Assembly: GCA_903901915.1 (NCBI GenBank)
Contig: CAIUSV010000044.1
Span: 33,327-97,326, forward strand
Reading direction: 5' to 3'
Source of the DNA: an uncultured Rhodospirillaceae bacterium
GTDB lineage: Bacteria > Pseudomonadota > Alphaproteobacteria > Rhodospirillales > Magnetospirillaceae
Length of the DNA stretch: 64,000 nucleotides
This document shows positions 39,954 through 50,043 of the stretch, piece by piece. A program made the position numbers and the translations under genes. Numbering within the stretch: position 1 is the stretch's first letter; every line of letters begins with the position of its first letter. Under the pieces are notes generated by a model that searched no databases, was not told the DNA's origin, and worked only from the letters and a program-made list of their open reading frames with translations.

Positions 39954-41381
39954 TCAGGCCTTCAACAGCGCCTTGACCCGTCCGGAAACCGCCACCTTGC
40001 CCGAGGCGGCATAGCTTTCGTGGTTGGCCTCGATGTCGTCGAGGTCATAGAGGTAGTTGACCATCAGCCCCGCCGACTGGGCCATGCCGTTGGACGACAG
40101 ATCGGCCATCCAGTTGATCCGCTCGACGCGGGCGCCGTTGGACAGGTGGAAATGCGCCACCGGGTCCAGCGCCTGCGGGCCGCCGGGGCGCTTCTCGCGG
40201 GCGAGATAGCGCGCCGCCAGCCGGCTCAGCGGCGCTTCCAATACCTCGCCCAGCGCCGGCTCGGCGGTCCAGATCCCCTCGGACAGCAGCGTGCGTAGGC
40301 TGCCCTTGGCCGCCAGCCCACCCGAGAGGCGGGTCAGGGCCTTGTGCTCGGCGGCGGTCAGCAGCCCGGCTTCGCCCTCGGCCAGCCGCCCGTCCAGCCA
40401 TTTGCGGAACCCCGGAAGCGGCGACAGGGTGGCAAAGGTCTTGATCCGCTTGAATTCCCGCGTCAGGTCGTCGACCACCCGCTTGATCAGGAAGTTGCCG
40501 AAGCTGATACCGGCCAACCCCTTCTGGGCGTTGTTGATGGAGTAGAAGATGGCGGTATCGGCGGCCTCGACATCGCCCAGCGGCGCCGTCGGGTCGAGCA
40601 GGTCCTGGACGTTGCCGGCGATATCCTTGACCAGGGCGACCTCGACGAAGATCAGCGGCTCGTCGGGCATGCGGGGGTGGAAGAAGGCATAGAGACGGCG
40701 GTCGGAATCCAGTCGGTTCTTCAGATCGCTCCAGCCCTGAATGGCATGAACCGCCTCGTAGGCCATGATCTTTTCCAGCACCGCCGCCGGCGAGCGCCAG
40801 GTGATGCGCTCCAGCACCAGGAAGCCGACGTCGAACCACGACGCCAATAACCCCTTCAAGTCGGCCTCGACCACGGCCAGCGCCGGTTCGTCGCGAACCA
40901 GCGCCATCAACTCGGCGCGCAGATCGACCAGAAACTTGACGCCCTCGGGAATGGCGTTGAACTGGGTCAGCAGCTTGAGCCGGGGCGGCTCCAGCGCCGC
41001 CCGCAGCGCCGCCTCGGCCTTGCGCCGGGCCACGTCGTCAGCCGCCGCCGCCAGGGCTTGCGCCGTCGAATCCACCGCCGGACGGTCAGGGCCGAACTCG
41101 TCGGCCAACAGCCGCAGGAAGCGGCCGCGCCCCATCGCCGACAGCGACAGATAGGCCCGCCCCAGCCCCGCCGCCCGCGCCCGCGCCGAGACCTCGCCGC
41201 CGCGCGCCGCCAGACAGGCCCGCATCTGGTCCCGCAACAGGTCGAGATCGGCATCGGGCAGATTGGCATCCAGCGCGGGCAACTCGCCGGCATCGCCCGA
41301 TCCGGCGATTCCCCGCCACAGCGTCTTGAGACGGAACAGCCACGCCCCGGCACTGGACTGGTTCCGACTGGACTCGGTCAT
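39954..41381 (-). CDS. Malonyl-CoA decarboxylase
   Basis: A 475-residue malonyl-CoA decarboxylase (MLYCD/MatA family), converting malonyl-CoA to acetyl-CoA and CO2. It has the N-terminal helical domain and a GNAT-like catalytic domain with HPRMPDEPLIFVEVALV, AIFYSINNAQKGLAGISFGN, LSPLPGFRKWL, DPVAHFHLSNGAR and the C-terminal NYLYDLDDIEANHESY. ATG at 41381 is chosen since it overlaps the upstream stop as ATGA and has GGAGGG 8 nt away; an ATG two codons earlier is too close to that site. Coupled to the NAD(P)H-hydrate repair gene. Confidence 0.94.
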   Translation of the reverse strand: MTESSRNQSSAGAWLFRLKTLWRGIAGSGDAGELPALDANLPDADLDLLRDQMRACLAARGGEVSARARAAGLGRAYLSLSAMGRGRFLRLLADEFGPDRPAVDSTAQALAAAADDVARRKAEAALRAALEPPRLKLLTQFNAIPEGVKFLVDLRAELMALVRDEPALAVVEADLKGLLASWFDVGFLVLERITWRSPAAVLEKIMAYEAVHAIQGWSDLKNRLDSDRRLYAFFHPRMPDEPLIFVEVALVKDIAGNVQDLLDPTAPLGDVEAADTAIFYSINNAQKGLAGISFGNFLIKRVVDDLTREFKRIKTFATLSPLPGFRKWLDGRLAEGEAGLLTAAEHKALTRLSGGLAAKGSLRTLLSEGIWTAEPALGEVLEAPLSRLAARYLAREKRPGGPQALDPVAHFHLSNGARVERINWMADLSSNGMAQSAGLMVNYLYDLDDIEANHESYAASGKVAVSGRVKALLKA

Positions 41382-42862
41382 CGGCATTTCCCTCCAACAT
41401 GGGAAAGATCGGTCGCCCCTGCCCGTTCGGCAAGGACATCGGACAAAGCTTCGGTCAGATCCTCGGCGATCAGACCGCGCCCCACCAGCACCGCCGCCCG
41501 TCCGTGCAGCCACGCGGCGGCGGCGGCGGCGGCGAAGGGGTCCATTCCCTGGGCCAGCAGACCGGCGATCATGCCGGCCAGCACGTCGCCCGCCCCCGCC
41601 GTCGCCAGATCGGGCGGGGCATCGGTGGTGATCACGGCGCGTCCGTCGGGATGGGCGACCACCGTATCCCCCCCCTTCAGCAACACCACCGCCCCCGACA
41701 ACCGGGCCGCCGCCGCCGCACGATCGAGACGGCTGCCCGGCAGCGCCCCGAACAGGCGGGCGAATTCGCCGTCATGGGGCGTCAATACCACCCGTGGGGA
41801 CAGCCGCCCGAACAGGCGCTCCGGCTCCCCGGCGAAGCTGGTCAGGCCATCGGCGTCCAGCACCAACGACCGCCCGGTGGCCAGCGCCGCCAGTACATGG
41901 CCGGCGGTTGACTCCCCCACCCCGCCGCCCGGCCCCAGCAACAGCGCGTTGCGCCGAGGGTCGGCCAGAACCGCCTCGAACGGCTCGGCCTCGACCACGA
42001 TGGTTCCCGGATCTCCGGCCCGATAGGCGGCCAACGCCTCGGCCGGTGCCGCGATGGTGACCAGACCGGCACCGACGCGCCGCGCCGCGCGCGCCGCCAG
42101 CCGCGCCGCACCGGTCATGGCGGCGCCACCCGTCACCAGGACGTGGCCACGGGCATATTTGTGTCCGTCGGCGGCCAGGGTCGGCAGGGTCCAGGCACCG
42201 GGACCGTTCTCGCGGCAGTGCGGCGCGATCGACTCCAGTACGGTTGCGGGAATGCCGATGTCGGCCACCACCACCTCGCCGCATTTGCGCCGGCCGGGCA
42301 GCAGACAGTGGCCCGGCTTCTTGCGGAAGAACGTCACCGTCGCCACCGCATCGGGCGCGATGCCCAGCACCTCGCCGGTGTCGCCATGAACACCCGAGGG
42401 CACATCCACCGCGACCACCGGCAATCGCCGGGTCGAGATCGCCTCGATCACCGCCTTGGCGACGCCATCCAACGGCCGGGCCAGACCGGCGCCGAACAGG
42501 GCATCGATCACCAAATCGGCACCGTCGAGGCTGGCCGCCGACAACCGCTCGATACCACCCCGCCAACGCCCGGCCATCAGCGCGGCATCGCCCTTCAACG
42601 CCTCGGGCCGCCCCAGCAGGGCAACGCGAACGATCCAGCCGTCCCGCGCCAACAGCCGCGCCGCCACAAAGCCGTCACCACCGTTGTTGCCGGGGCCGCA
42701 CAGGATCGCCACCCGGCCTTTGGCGAAACGTTGGCGGACCGCCCGCGCCACCGCCCAGCCGGCGGCCTCCATCAGGCGCTCGCCGGCCACGCCGCCGGCC
42801 ATGGCCAGGGCGTCGGCGCGGTACATCTGTTGGACGGTAAGGAGTTCGTTGACCGTGCTCAT
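41378..42862 (-). CDS. nnr: Bifunctional NAD(P)H-hydrate epimerase / ADP-dependent NAD(P)H-hydrate dehydratase
   Basis: A 494-residue fusion. The N-terminal YjeF_N-type epimerase (about 1-215) contains GPGNNGGDGFVAARLL and VDVPSGVHGDTG; the C-terminal ribokinase-like ADP-dependent dehydratase (about 225-490) contains GPGGGVGE, LTPHDGEFARLFG and the catalytic AGAGDVLAGMIAGLL. Together they repair hydrated NADH and NADPH. ATG at 42862; divergent from dadA with 43 nt between, and overlapping the decarboxylase gene by 4 nt. Confidence 0.95.
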   Translation of the reverse strand: MSTVNELLTVQQMYRADALAMAGGVAGERLMEAAGWAVARAVRQRFAKGRVAILCGPGNNGGDGFVAARLLARDGWIVRVALLGRPEALKGDAALMAGRWRGGIERLSAASLDGADLVIDALFGAGLARPLDGVAKAVIEAISTRRLPVVAVDVPSGVHGDTGEVLGIAPDAVATVTFFRKKPGHCLLPGRRKCGEVVVADIGIPATVLESIAPHCRENGPGAWTLPTLAADGHKYARGHVLVTGGAAMTGAARLAARAARRVGAGLVTIAAPAEALAAYRAGDPGTIVVEAEPFEAVLADPRRNALLLGPGGGVGESTAGHVLAALATGRSLVLDADGLTSFAGEPERLFGRLSPRVVLTPHDGEFARLFGALPGSRLDRAAAAARLSGAVVLLKGGDTVVAHPDGRAVITTDAPPDLATAGAGDVLAGMIAGLLAQGMDPFAAAAAAAWLHGRAAVLVGRGLIAEDLTEALSDVLAERAGATDLSHVGGKCR

Positions 42863-42905
42863 GCCCTACTCTACATCTTTGCGAGCCTAACGCGGGAGGT
42901 GGAAG

Positions 42906-44162
42906 GTGAAGGTCGTCGTCATCGGCGCCGGCGTGGTCGGTACCGCCTGCGCCTGGTACCTTGCCGAGGCCGGTCATGAAGTCACCGTGGTCGAGCGCCG
43001 CGAGGGCGCCGGGCTGGAGACCAGCTTTGCCAATGGCGGACAGGTATCGCCCTGCCACGCGGAACCCTGGGCCAATCCCTCGGTACTGCCCAAGGTGCTG
43101 AAATGGCTGGGGCGCGAGGATGCGCCGCTGTTGTTCCGCTGGGGCCGCTGGGACCCGGCGCTGTGGGCCTGGTGCCTGCGCTTCCTCGGCAATTGCACCT
43201 CGGGACGGGCGGCGATCAACACCGAACGGACATTGCGGGTGGCGCTCTATTCCCGCGCCTGCCTGGGCGAACTGCGCGCCGCCACCGGCCTGGCCTATGA
43301 CCAGCAGACCCGGGGCATCCTCCACGTCTACCGCGACAGCCGCGAGTTCGCCCATGCCTGTGCCGCCTCGGAGGTGATGACCCGCCACGGCCTGCGGCGT
43401 CAGGCCAAGACCCCGGCCGAATGCGTCACCATCGAACCCGCCCTGGCTGCGGTCGCCGGCGAGCTGGCCGGCGGCATCCACACCCCCGACGACGAAAGCG
43501 GCGACGCCCACAAATTCACCACCGGACTGGCGGCATTGGCGGCGGCCCGAGGCGTCAACTACCGCTGGAATACCCCGGTGCTGGGACTGGCCCGCGACGG
43601 CGATCGGGTGTCCGGCCTGGTCACCGCGTCGGGAACCATCACCGCCGATCGCTATGTCCTGGCCGCCGGCTGCGACAGCCCCGCCCTGGCGCGGCCGCTG
43701 GGGCTGCGCCTGCCGCTGGTGCCGGCCAAGGGCTATTCCATCACCGTTCCGGTGGCCGGCCACGGCGGCGCCCCATTGGTGTCCATCACCGACGACGAAC
43801 ACAAGATGGTCTATTCCCGCCTGGGCGACCGGCTGCGCGCCGCCGGCACCGCCGAAATGACCGGACACGACCTCACGCTGACCCCGGCGCGGATCGCCAT
43901 GATCACCGCCCATGCCCGCGCCCTTTTCCCCGACGCCGGCGACTATGGGCGGGCGGAACCCTGGACCGGGCTGCGTCCGGTCACGCCCGACAGCGTACCG
44001 CTGTTGGGGGTAACGCCATTGACCAACCTGTTCCTCGATACCGGACACGGCACCCTGGGCTGGACCATGGCCTGCGGCTCGGGCCGGCTGATCGCCGATC
44101 TGGTTTCCGGAAGGCCGCCGGCCATCGACCTTGACGGCCTGGGACTTGCCCGGTTCGCCTAG
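42906..44162 (+). CDS. dadA: D-amino-acid dehydrogenase small subunit (DadA-type FAD oxidoreductase)
   Basis: A 418-residue DAO-family flavoprotein. It has the N-terminal FAD motif VVIGAGVVGTACAWYLAEAG, the SFANGGQVSPCHAEPWANP segment characteristic of DadA, and the C-terminal GLRPVTPDSVPLLG and GHGTLGWTMACGSGRL. It oxidises D-amino acids, typically D-Ala, to keto acids with electrons going to quinone at the membrane. ATG at 42906 has GGGAGGTGGAAGG upstream. No alr/dadX racemase is adjacent. It ends overlapping the convergent receiver gene by 4 nt. Confidence 0.93.
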   Translation: MKVVVIGAGVVGTACAWYLAEAGHEVTVVERREGAGLETSFANGGQVSPCHAEPWANPSVLPKVLKWLGREDAPLLFRWGRWDPALWAWCLRFLGNCTSGRAAINTERTLRVALYSRACLGELRAATGLAYDQQTRGILHVYRDSREFAHACAASEVMTRHGLRRQAKTPAECVTIEPALAAVAGELAGGIHTPDDESGDAHKFTTGLAALAAARGVNYRWNTPVLGLARDGDRVSGLVTASGTITADRYVLAAGCDSPALARPLGLRLPLVPAKGYSITVPVAGHGGAPLVSITDDEHKMVYSRLGDRLRAAGTAEMTGHDLTLTPARIAMITAHARALFPDAGDYGRAEPWTGLRPVTPDSVPLLGVTPLTNLFLDTGHGTLGWTMACGSGRLIADLVSGRPPAIDLDGLGLARFA

Positions 44163-44620
44163 GCGGTTCCGCCGCCGATTTGGGCCTGGGATTTCAGGCG
44201 GCGGAGATCGCGCAACAGCAAGGTCTGGCGTAGATGCACCCGCACCCTCGCCTCCAACTCCTGGCGGTCGATGGGCTTGTTGACGTAGTCGCTGGCCCCG
44301 TCGGCGAACAGGGCATTGCGCATGAACTGCGAGTCCACCGCGGTGGTCACCAGCACCGGCAAGTCGCGCCGGCCCAAATCGGCGCGGACATGGCGCATGA
44401 ATTCCTTGCCGTCCATCTTGGGCATCATGAGATCGAGCAAGATAAGGTCGGGATTGAACGATTTGACCTTGTCCAGCCCTTCTGCACCGTTCCTGGCGCA
44501 GTCCACCTGGGTGATGCCCATGCTTTCCAGCACGGCGCGGGCGAAAAGCTGGTTGAGCTCGTTGTCCTCGACCACCAGTACCCGCGCCTGGGACAGATCG
44601 ACCCCGAAATCGTCTTCCAA
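44159..44620 (-). CDS. Stand-alone response-regulator receiver protein
   Basis: A CheY-like single-domain response regulator of about 153 residues. It has the acidic pair in VLVVEDNELNQ, the phospho-acceptor Asp63 in LILLDLMMPKMDG, the Thr/Ser switch in LVTTAVDS and Lys115 in YVNKPID; a short C-terminal extension has no DNA-binding fold. The start is uncertain: no ATG lies near the domain, and TTG at 44620, after GAGGTGG, is preferred; upstream codons are less likely. No histidine kinase is adjacent. It is divergent from the MCP gene that follows, which suggests chemosensory or phosphorelay use. Confidence 0.78.
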   Translation of the reverse strand: MEDDFGVDLSQARVLVVEDNELNQLFARAVLESMGITQVDCARNGAEGLDKVKSFNPDLILLDLMMPKMDGKEFMRHVRADLGRRDLPVLVTTAVDSQFMRNALFADGASDYVNKPIDRQELEARVRVHLRQTLLLRDLRRLKSQAQIGGGTA

Positions 44621-44859
44621 TTGCCACCTCGTCCCAAGGGCCCCGCGTGGCGAAGATACTAGCACGGCACCTACCGCCGGTCGATGGCAGGGACAAAAGA
44701 GGGCTTGACCAAATCCGTACTGAATTGCCAATTTATAGAACCTTAGGATGAGACGGCATAACGACAATCATCCAGGGTCCGGGGAGGGCGAGCGGTAGCG
44801 TGGTGGACTCGGGTCGGATGCGACCCGGGGAACTTCGGCTATTAACCTGGGAGTTTCCC

Positions 44860-47067
44860 GTGCTCGCTCGCATTGCAGACATCCGCATCGCCATCAAGGT
44901 CTTCATCGCTCCGCTGCTGCTGGTCGCCTGCATCGCGGTGCTGGGGGTGGTCTTCCACATCGCCATGGGGCGTCAGGGCGCCGCCATGGAGCGAATGGTG
45001 GAAGTCTCGTTCACCAACAGCCGTGCCGCCGCCGAGCTGGACGGCACCGCCGCCGGCATCGAATCCAACGTCTATCGCCTGCTGGGCTGGCAATCGGCGC
45101 GCGAGGACAAGGACAAGATCAAGGCGCTGGATACCCAGATCCGCCAGGACCTCAAGGGCCTGGGCGAACGGGCGGGGACGCTTCTCGCCGCCCTCGGCGC
45201 CGATCCGGCCGCCGCCAAGCAGGTCAAGGACTACTCGCTGGCGGTGGGCGACGTGCTCGACATCTACGCCAGCGACAGCCTCACCGCCCTCAGCATGATG
45301 GGCGCCACCGAGATCGAATACGACGGCCTGCACAAGCTGCTCAACGGCCTCAGCGGGCAGGCGGCGGCCAAGGCGGCCGAGGATTACCGCGACACCGCCG
45401 GGCTGGCCCACGCCACCGAGGTCCAGTATTTCGTCGTGCTGCTGCTGTTCCTGGGCATCGGCACCGTGGTGACGGTGTTCATGGCCCGCATGATCGCCGC
45501 CCCCATCCTGACGCTGACCTCGACCATGAGCGATCTGGCCAAGGGCAATACCGGTATCACCGTGCCATGGCTGCTGCGCGAGGACGAGGTCGGCATCCTG
45601 GCGCGGTCGCTGGAGGCGTTCAAGGATGCCGCGCTGGAACGCCGGCAGATGGAAGACGCCCGCGAAGCCGAGTCGGCGGCCAAGGAGCGGCGGCGGATCT
45701 TCCTGGAGCAGCACGCTGCCACCTTCCAAGCCTCGGTCAGCGAGACCCTGGACAAGGTCACCAATGCCGCCGGCCACATGAAGGATACCGCCGAAACCAT
45801 GTCGGCCACCGCCGAGGAAACCTCGCGCCAATCGGCGCTGGTGTCGGGTGCCGCCGAACAGGCCGCCAGCAATGTCGGCACCGTGGCGGCGGCGGCCGAA
45901 CAACTGACCGCCTCGATCCGCGAGATCGGCCAGCAGGCGGCGCAATCCAGTTCCGTCGCCAACGACGCCGTGCGCGAATCGGCCGAGACCGACGAGATCA
46001 TCCGCAGCCTGGCCGACGCCGCCCAACGCATCGGCGAGGTGGTGGACATGATCGCCGGCATCGCCGCCCAGACCAATCTGCTGGCCTTGAACGCCACCAT
46101 CGAGGCCGCCCGCGCCGGCGAGGCCGGCAAGGGCTTTGCCGTGGTCGCCGGCGAGGTCAAGACCCTGGCCACCCAGACCGCCAAGGCCACCGCCGAGATC
46201 GCCGGCCATATCGAGCAGGTGCAGCAACGCACCGGCACCGCCGTCGCCGCCATCGCCCGGGTCACCGATACCATCGGCGAAATCGACCGCATCGCCGCCG
46301 CCATCGCCGCCGCGGTCGAGGAGCAGGAGGCGTCGACCCGCGAAATCGCCCGCAACGTCCACGAAGCGGCGGGCGGAACCCAGGAAGTCACCAGCAACAT
46401 CCAGGGGGTCGCCTCGGCGGCCGAGGCCAGCGGCCGCATCGCCGCCGACGTGCTGTCGTCGGCCCACCATCTGACCGGACAGGCCGACACGCTGCGCACC
46501 GAAGTCGAGAAATTCCTGGCCGACATCCGTGACGACGACACCAGCGGCACCGAACGCGACGCCGTCTTCATCGACAGCGTCTGCCAGAAGGCGGCGGAAA
46601 TCTCCGCCCTGTTCGAGGCGGCGGTGGACAAGGGCGAGATATCGATCGACGACCTGTTCGACGAAGCCTATCAGCCGATCTCCGGTACCCAGCCGCAGCA
46701 ACACTCCTCGCGCTTCGTCGCCTTCACCGACCGGGTGTTGCCGGCCATCCAGGAACCGGCGCTTCAGATCAGCGACCGGGTGGCGTTCTGCGTCGCCGTC
46801 GATCGCAACGGCTTTCTGCCGACCCATAACCGCAAGTTTTCCGAACCGCAGGGGCCGGATACCGCGTGGAACGACGCCCACTGTCGCAACCGCCGCCTGT
46901 TCACGGATGAAACCGGACTGGCCGCCGCCCACAGCCAGAAGCCTTGCCTGATCCAGAACTACAAGCGTCTCATGGGCGAAACCCATGTGATGATGGTCGA
47001 TGCCTCGGCCCCGATCTGGGTCAAGGGACGCCATTGGGGCGGCCTTCGGCTCGGCTACAAGGTATAA
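44860..47067 (+). CDS. Transmembrane methyl-accepting chemotaxis protein with a C-terminal extra sensor-like domain
   Basis: A 735-residue MCP. TM1 is near residues 10-34, a periplasmic four-helix-type domain follows, TM2 near 189-210, then HAMP and the MCP signalling region with the hairpin [20 protein letters not shown]. After the signalling domain comes an extra domain (about 567-735) with [26 protein letters not shown] (from 674) and [18 protein letters not shown]. The same domain ends the MCP gene at 50044-51774. It would be cytoplasmic. GTG at 44860 is chosen for the GGGAG ribosome-binding site 6 nt upstream; the frame is open to 44800. Ligand unknown. Confidence 0.92.
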   Translation: MLARIADIRIAIKVFIAPLLLVACIAVLGVVFHIAMGRQGAAMERMVEVSFTNSRAAAELDGTAAGIESNVYRLLGWQSAREDKDKIKALDTQIRQDLKGLGERAGTLLAALGADPAAAKQVKDYSLAVGDVLDIYASDSLTALSMMGATEIEYDGLHKLLNGLSGQAAAKAAEDYRDTAGLAHATEVQYFVVLLLFLGIGTVVTVFMARMIAAPILTLTSTMSDLAKGNTGITVPWLLREDEVGILARSLEAFKDAALERRQMEDAREAESAAKERRRIFLEQHAATFQASVSETLDKVTNAAGHMKDTAETMSATAEETSRQSALVSGAAEQAASNVGTVAAAAEQLTASIREIGQQAAQSSSVANDAVRESAETDEIIRSLADAAQRIGEVVDMIAGIAAQTNLLALNATIEAARAGEAGKGFAVVAGEVKTLATQTAKATAEIAGHIEQVQQRTGTAVAAIARVTDTIGEIDRIAAAIAAAVEEQEASTREIARNVHEAAGGTQEVTSNIQGVASAAEASGRIAADVLSSAHHLTGQADTLRTEVEKFLADIRDDDTSGTERDAVFIDSVCQKAAEISALFEAAVDKGEISIDDLFDEAYQPISGTQPQQHSSRFVAFTDRVLPAIQEPALQISDRVAFCVAVDRNGFLPTHNRKFSEPQGPDTAWNDAHCRNRRLFTDETGLAAAHSQKPCLIQNYKRLMGETHVMMVDASAPIWVKGRHWGGLRLGYKV

Positions 47068-47216
47068 GCGCCGCCGTTCCGTCGCTTTCCCGCCTGTTGC
47101 ACTGCGAAATCGGCATGACTCGGTGCCGGATCGCCAGGGTAGAATGCCCGATGTCGGCCGTGGCGATCCGCCAGTGATGGTGCGCCGGCGGCCCTGCTTC
47201 AGCGTGGGGGCTTTCC

Positions 47217-49103
47217 ATGAGCCTTGTCCGTGCACCGCTCCGCGGTCTTCGACGTCGCAATCCGTCCGGCCACACCACACCCCCGACACCAGCCGAACCC
47301 CCGACCCCACCAAAGCTCAAGGCGCCGGGGGCGATTCCGCCGATGATCCGGCTGGAGGCGCCGCAGACGGCGCCGTTTCCCATCTTCACCGAAAGCGCCG
47401 ACCGGCTGGTTCATGCCGTCCAGGGACGGATGACCAACGGCCTGTCGCCGGCCTCGCTGGTTCTGGCCTATCTCGACTGGCTGGTCCATCTGATGAATTC
47501 CCCCGGCAAGGTCGGCGAACTGGCGCAGAACGCCGCGGCCAAGAGCCTGCCGCTGTTCCGCTATGCCCAGTCCTCCATGTTCGGCCTGCGCGGCATCGAT
47601 CCCTTCATCGAGCCGCTGGCCCATGATTCGCGGTTTTCCAGCCCGGGATGGCAGGCGTTTCCCTTCGACGTCCTGCACCAGTCGTTCCTGTACGCCGAGC
47701 AGTGGTGGCACTACGCCACCACCGGCGTACGCGGGGTGTCGCGCCATCACGAGGCGGTGGTGGAGTTCACCGCCCGCCAGTTGCTGGACATGCTGTCGCC
47801 ATCCAACTTCCTGCTGACCAACCCGGACGTGCTGAAGGCCACCGCCGAGCAGGGAGGGCAGAATCTGGTGCGCGGCATGGAAAACCTGATGGCGTTCCTG
47901 CATCGCCAGTTGGGCAGCCGCGAGGCCAGACCGGCGGGAGATGATTTCGTGGTCGGGCGCGACCTGGCCTGCACCCCCGGCAAGGTGGTGCTGCGCAACC
48001 GCCTGATCGAGCTGATCCAGTACTCCCCCACCACCGAGACCGTCCATGCCGAGCCGATTCTGATCGTCCCCGCCTGGATCATGAAATACTACATTCTCGA
48101 CCTGTCGCCGGAAAACTCCATGGTCCGCTGGCTGGTGGACAAGGGCCATACCGTCTTCATGATCTCGTGGAAAAATCCCGGCCCCGAGGATCGCGACCTG
48201 GGAATGGCCGACTATCGTCGCCTCGGGCTGATGGCGGCGCTGGATGCCATCTCGGCCATCGTGCCCGACCAGCCGATCCATTCCGCCGGCTACTGCCTGG
48301 GCGGCACCTTGTTGGCCATCACCGCCGCCGCCATGGCCCGCGACGGCGATTCCCGGCTGGCCAGCGTCACCCTGCTGGCGGCCCAGACCGATTTCGAGGA
48401 TGCCGGCGAGATCTTGCTGTTCATCGATGAAAGTCAGGTCACCTACCTGGAAGACATGATGTGGGATCAAGGGTTCCTCGATACCAAGCAGATGTCCGGC
48501 GCCTTCCAGTTGCTGCGCTCCAACGACCTGATCTGGTCGAACATGGTGCGCCAGTACCTGTTGGGCGAAACCGATCATTGCAACGACCTGATGGCCTGGA
48601 ACGCCGACGCCACCCGCATGCCCTACCACATGCACACCGAATATCTGCGCCGGCTGTTCCTGCGCAACGAGTTGGCCAAGGGACGCTACACCGTCGATGG
48701 CCGCCCCATCGCCCTGGGCGACATCAGGGTACCGATCTGCGCCGTCGGCACCACCAAGGACCACGTCGCGCCGTGGCAGTCGGTCTACAAGGTCGGCATG
48801 CTGACCGATACCGACGTCACCTTCGTGCTGTGCAACGGCGGCCATAACGCCGGCATCGTTTCCGAGCCGGGACACCACGGCCGCAGCTACCAGATGGCGA
48901 CCCACAAGGACCTCGACCGTTACGTCGATCCCGATACCTGGGCCCAGATCGTCGCCCCTCGCCAGGGATCGTGGTGGGAGGCCTGGGAAGTCTGGCTGAC
49001 GCGCGGTTCGGCGGGTATGACCCCGCCGCCGCCGACCGGCGCCCCGGCCCACGGTTACATCCCGCTGGCCGACGCGCCCGGATTGTATGTGCTGATGCAG
49101 TAA
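47217..49103 (+). CDS. phaC: Class I-type polyhydroxyalkanoate synthase
   Basis: A 628-residue PHA synthase of the alpha/beta-hydrolase superfamily, polymerising 3-hydroxyacyl-CoA into storage granules. The lipase-like box is AGYCLGG with nucleophile Cys360; the other catalytic residues are Asp515 in GTTKDHVAPW and His543 in NGGHNAGIVSEPG. VPAWIMKYYILDLSPENS is also typical. The N-terminal 50 residues are a Pro-rich extension. No phaA, phaB, phaR or phasin gene is adjacent, so this may be one of several synthases. ATG at 47217. Confidence 0.93.
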   Translation: MSLVRAPLRGLRRRNPSGHTTPPTPAEPPTPPKLKAPGAIPPMIRLEAPQTAPFPIFTESADRLVHAVQGRMTNGLSPASLVLAYLDWLVHLMNSPGKVGELAQNAAAKSLPLFRYAQSSMFGLRGIDPFIEPLAHDSRFSSPGWQAFPFDVLHQSFLYAEQWWHYATTGVRGVSRHHEAVVEFTARQLLDMLSPSNFLLTNPDVLKATAEQGGQNLVRGMENLMAFLHRQLGSREARPAGDDFVVGRDLACTPGKVVLRNRLIELIQYSPTTETVHAEPILIVPAWIMKYYILDLSPENSMVRWLVDKGHTVFMISWKNPGPEDRDLGMADYRRLGLMAALDAISAIVPDQPIHSAGYCLGGTLLAITAAAMARDGDSRLASVTLLAAQTDFEDAGEILLFIDESQVTYLEDMMWDQGFLDTKQMSGAFQLLRSNDLIWSNMVRQYLLGETDHCNDLMAWNADATRMPYHMHTEYLRRLFLRNELAKGRYTVDGRPIALGDIRVPICAVGTTKDHVAPWQSVYKVGMLTDTDVTFVLCNGGHNAGIVSEPGHHGRSYQMATHKDLDRYVDPDTWAQIVAPRQGSWWEAWEVWLTRGSAGMTPPPPTGAPAHGYIPLADAPGLYVLMQ

Positions 49104-49182
49104 CGCCGGCGGCGCATGGGGGTTGAAACCGTCGCCGGTCCCCGGTCACAATGCACCGGGAGTGGAAGAAGCGGGTGGGACG

Positions 49183-50037
49183 ATGCGGATTCATGTATGG
49201 GCGATGGTGATCGCCCTCGGCGGGCTGGCTCTTCCCGTCGCCGGCCGATGCGGCGACGCCCACCCGGCTCCGGCCAAGGACGGCCCCGTTACGGTGGCGG
49301 TCGCGGTCGGCGATTTCGCCCTGGTGGACAAGGCGCCGCTGCGCAACGGTTTCGGCCCGTTCACCATCGAGGCCACCGACCTGTTGCCGGCGCCACGCAA
49401 GCGCGAGAGCTTCACTCCCGGCGAGGACGAGCACTTCTATACCCTGCGCCGCACGGTCGAACGCTTTCTCCAACGCAAGGAGATTCCCAAGGGCTGGTCC
49501 AAATCGGCCGAGGCGGGCTTTCCGTTCAGCAACGAACTGTCCCGGTTCCGCTCGGCCGACGGTATCGCCTATGCGGTCGAAGGAGAACTGGTGGTGCGCG
49601 GCAACAGCCCCATTCCCCTGGGCCTCAGCCTGACCGCGCCGCCCGACGGAGTGTCGTTGCGCTATTCCGCCGGCATGATGATCGCCGACGGCACGGTGCT
49701 GATGAAGGAAGGCATGCTGGACGGGGGCGTCCGCAAGGTTGCCTGGATGCTGTCGGTCCGGCCCAGCGGCCCGGACGCCGCCATCCCGGTACGGGCGGTG
49801 TTCGCGGTTCGCGCCGAGGGCGGCGACGCCGAGGCCAGGACCAGGACCCTGGCGGCGATCACCGCCGCCCTGACCGCTTCAAGCGACGGCCGCGCCGCCG
49901 TCGCCGAACGCTCCGAAGACGCCTCGGAGTGGCGCAAGCCGAGACAGATGTTCGTCAAGCCCGCCGACATAGCCGGCGGCGGCCCCGGCGCCAAGCCGGA
50001 AAAGGGAAAGAAGGCCGAGGGCGGCGGTCACCACTGA
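49183..50037 (+). CDS. Exported protein of unknown function
   Basis: A 284-residue protein with a signal peptide (residues 1-22, hydrophobic VWAMVIALGGLALPVAG) and a mature domain without recognised family motifs. Its middle has beta-rich stretches (GIAYAVEGELVVRGNSPIPL; RYSAGMMIADGTVLMKEGML), and its tail is Gly/Lys/His-rich (GPGAKPEKGKKAEGGGHH), possibly metal-binding. ATG at 49183 follows GGTGGGA. It is 79 nt downstream of phaC on the same strand and may be co-expressed; it ends 6 nt before the convergent MCP gene. Function is unknown. Confidence 0.7.
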   Translation: MRIHVWAMVIALGGLALPVAGRCGDAHPAPAKDGPVTVAVAVGDFALVDKAPLRNGFGPFTIEATDLLPAPRKRESFTPGEDEHFYTLRRTVERFLQRKEIPKGWSKSAEAGFPFSNELSRFRSADGIAYAVEGELVVRGNSPIPLGLSLTAPPDGVSLRYSAGMMIADGTVLMKEGMLDGGVRKVAWMLSVRPSGPDAAIPVRAVFAVRAEGGDAEARTRTLAAITAALTASSDGRAAVAERSEDASEWRKPRQMFVKPADIAGGGPGAKPEKGKKAEGGGHH

Positions 50038-50043
50038 CCGGCG

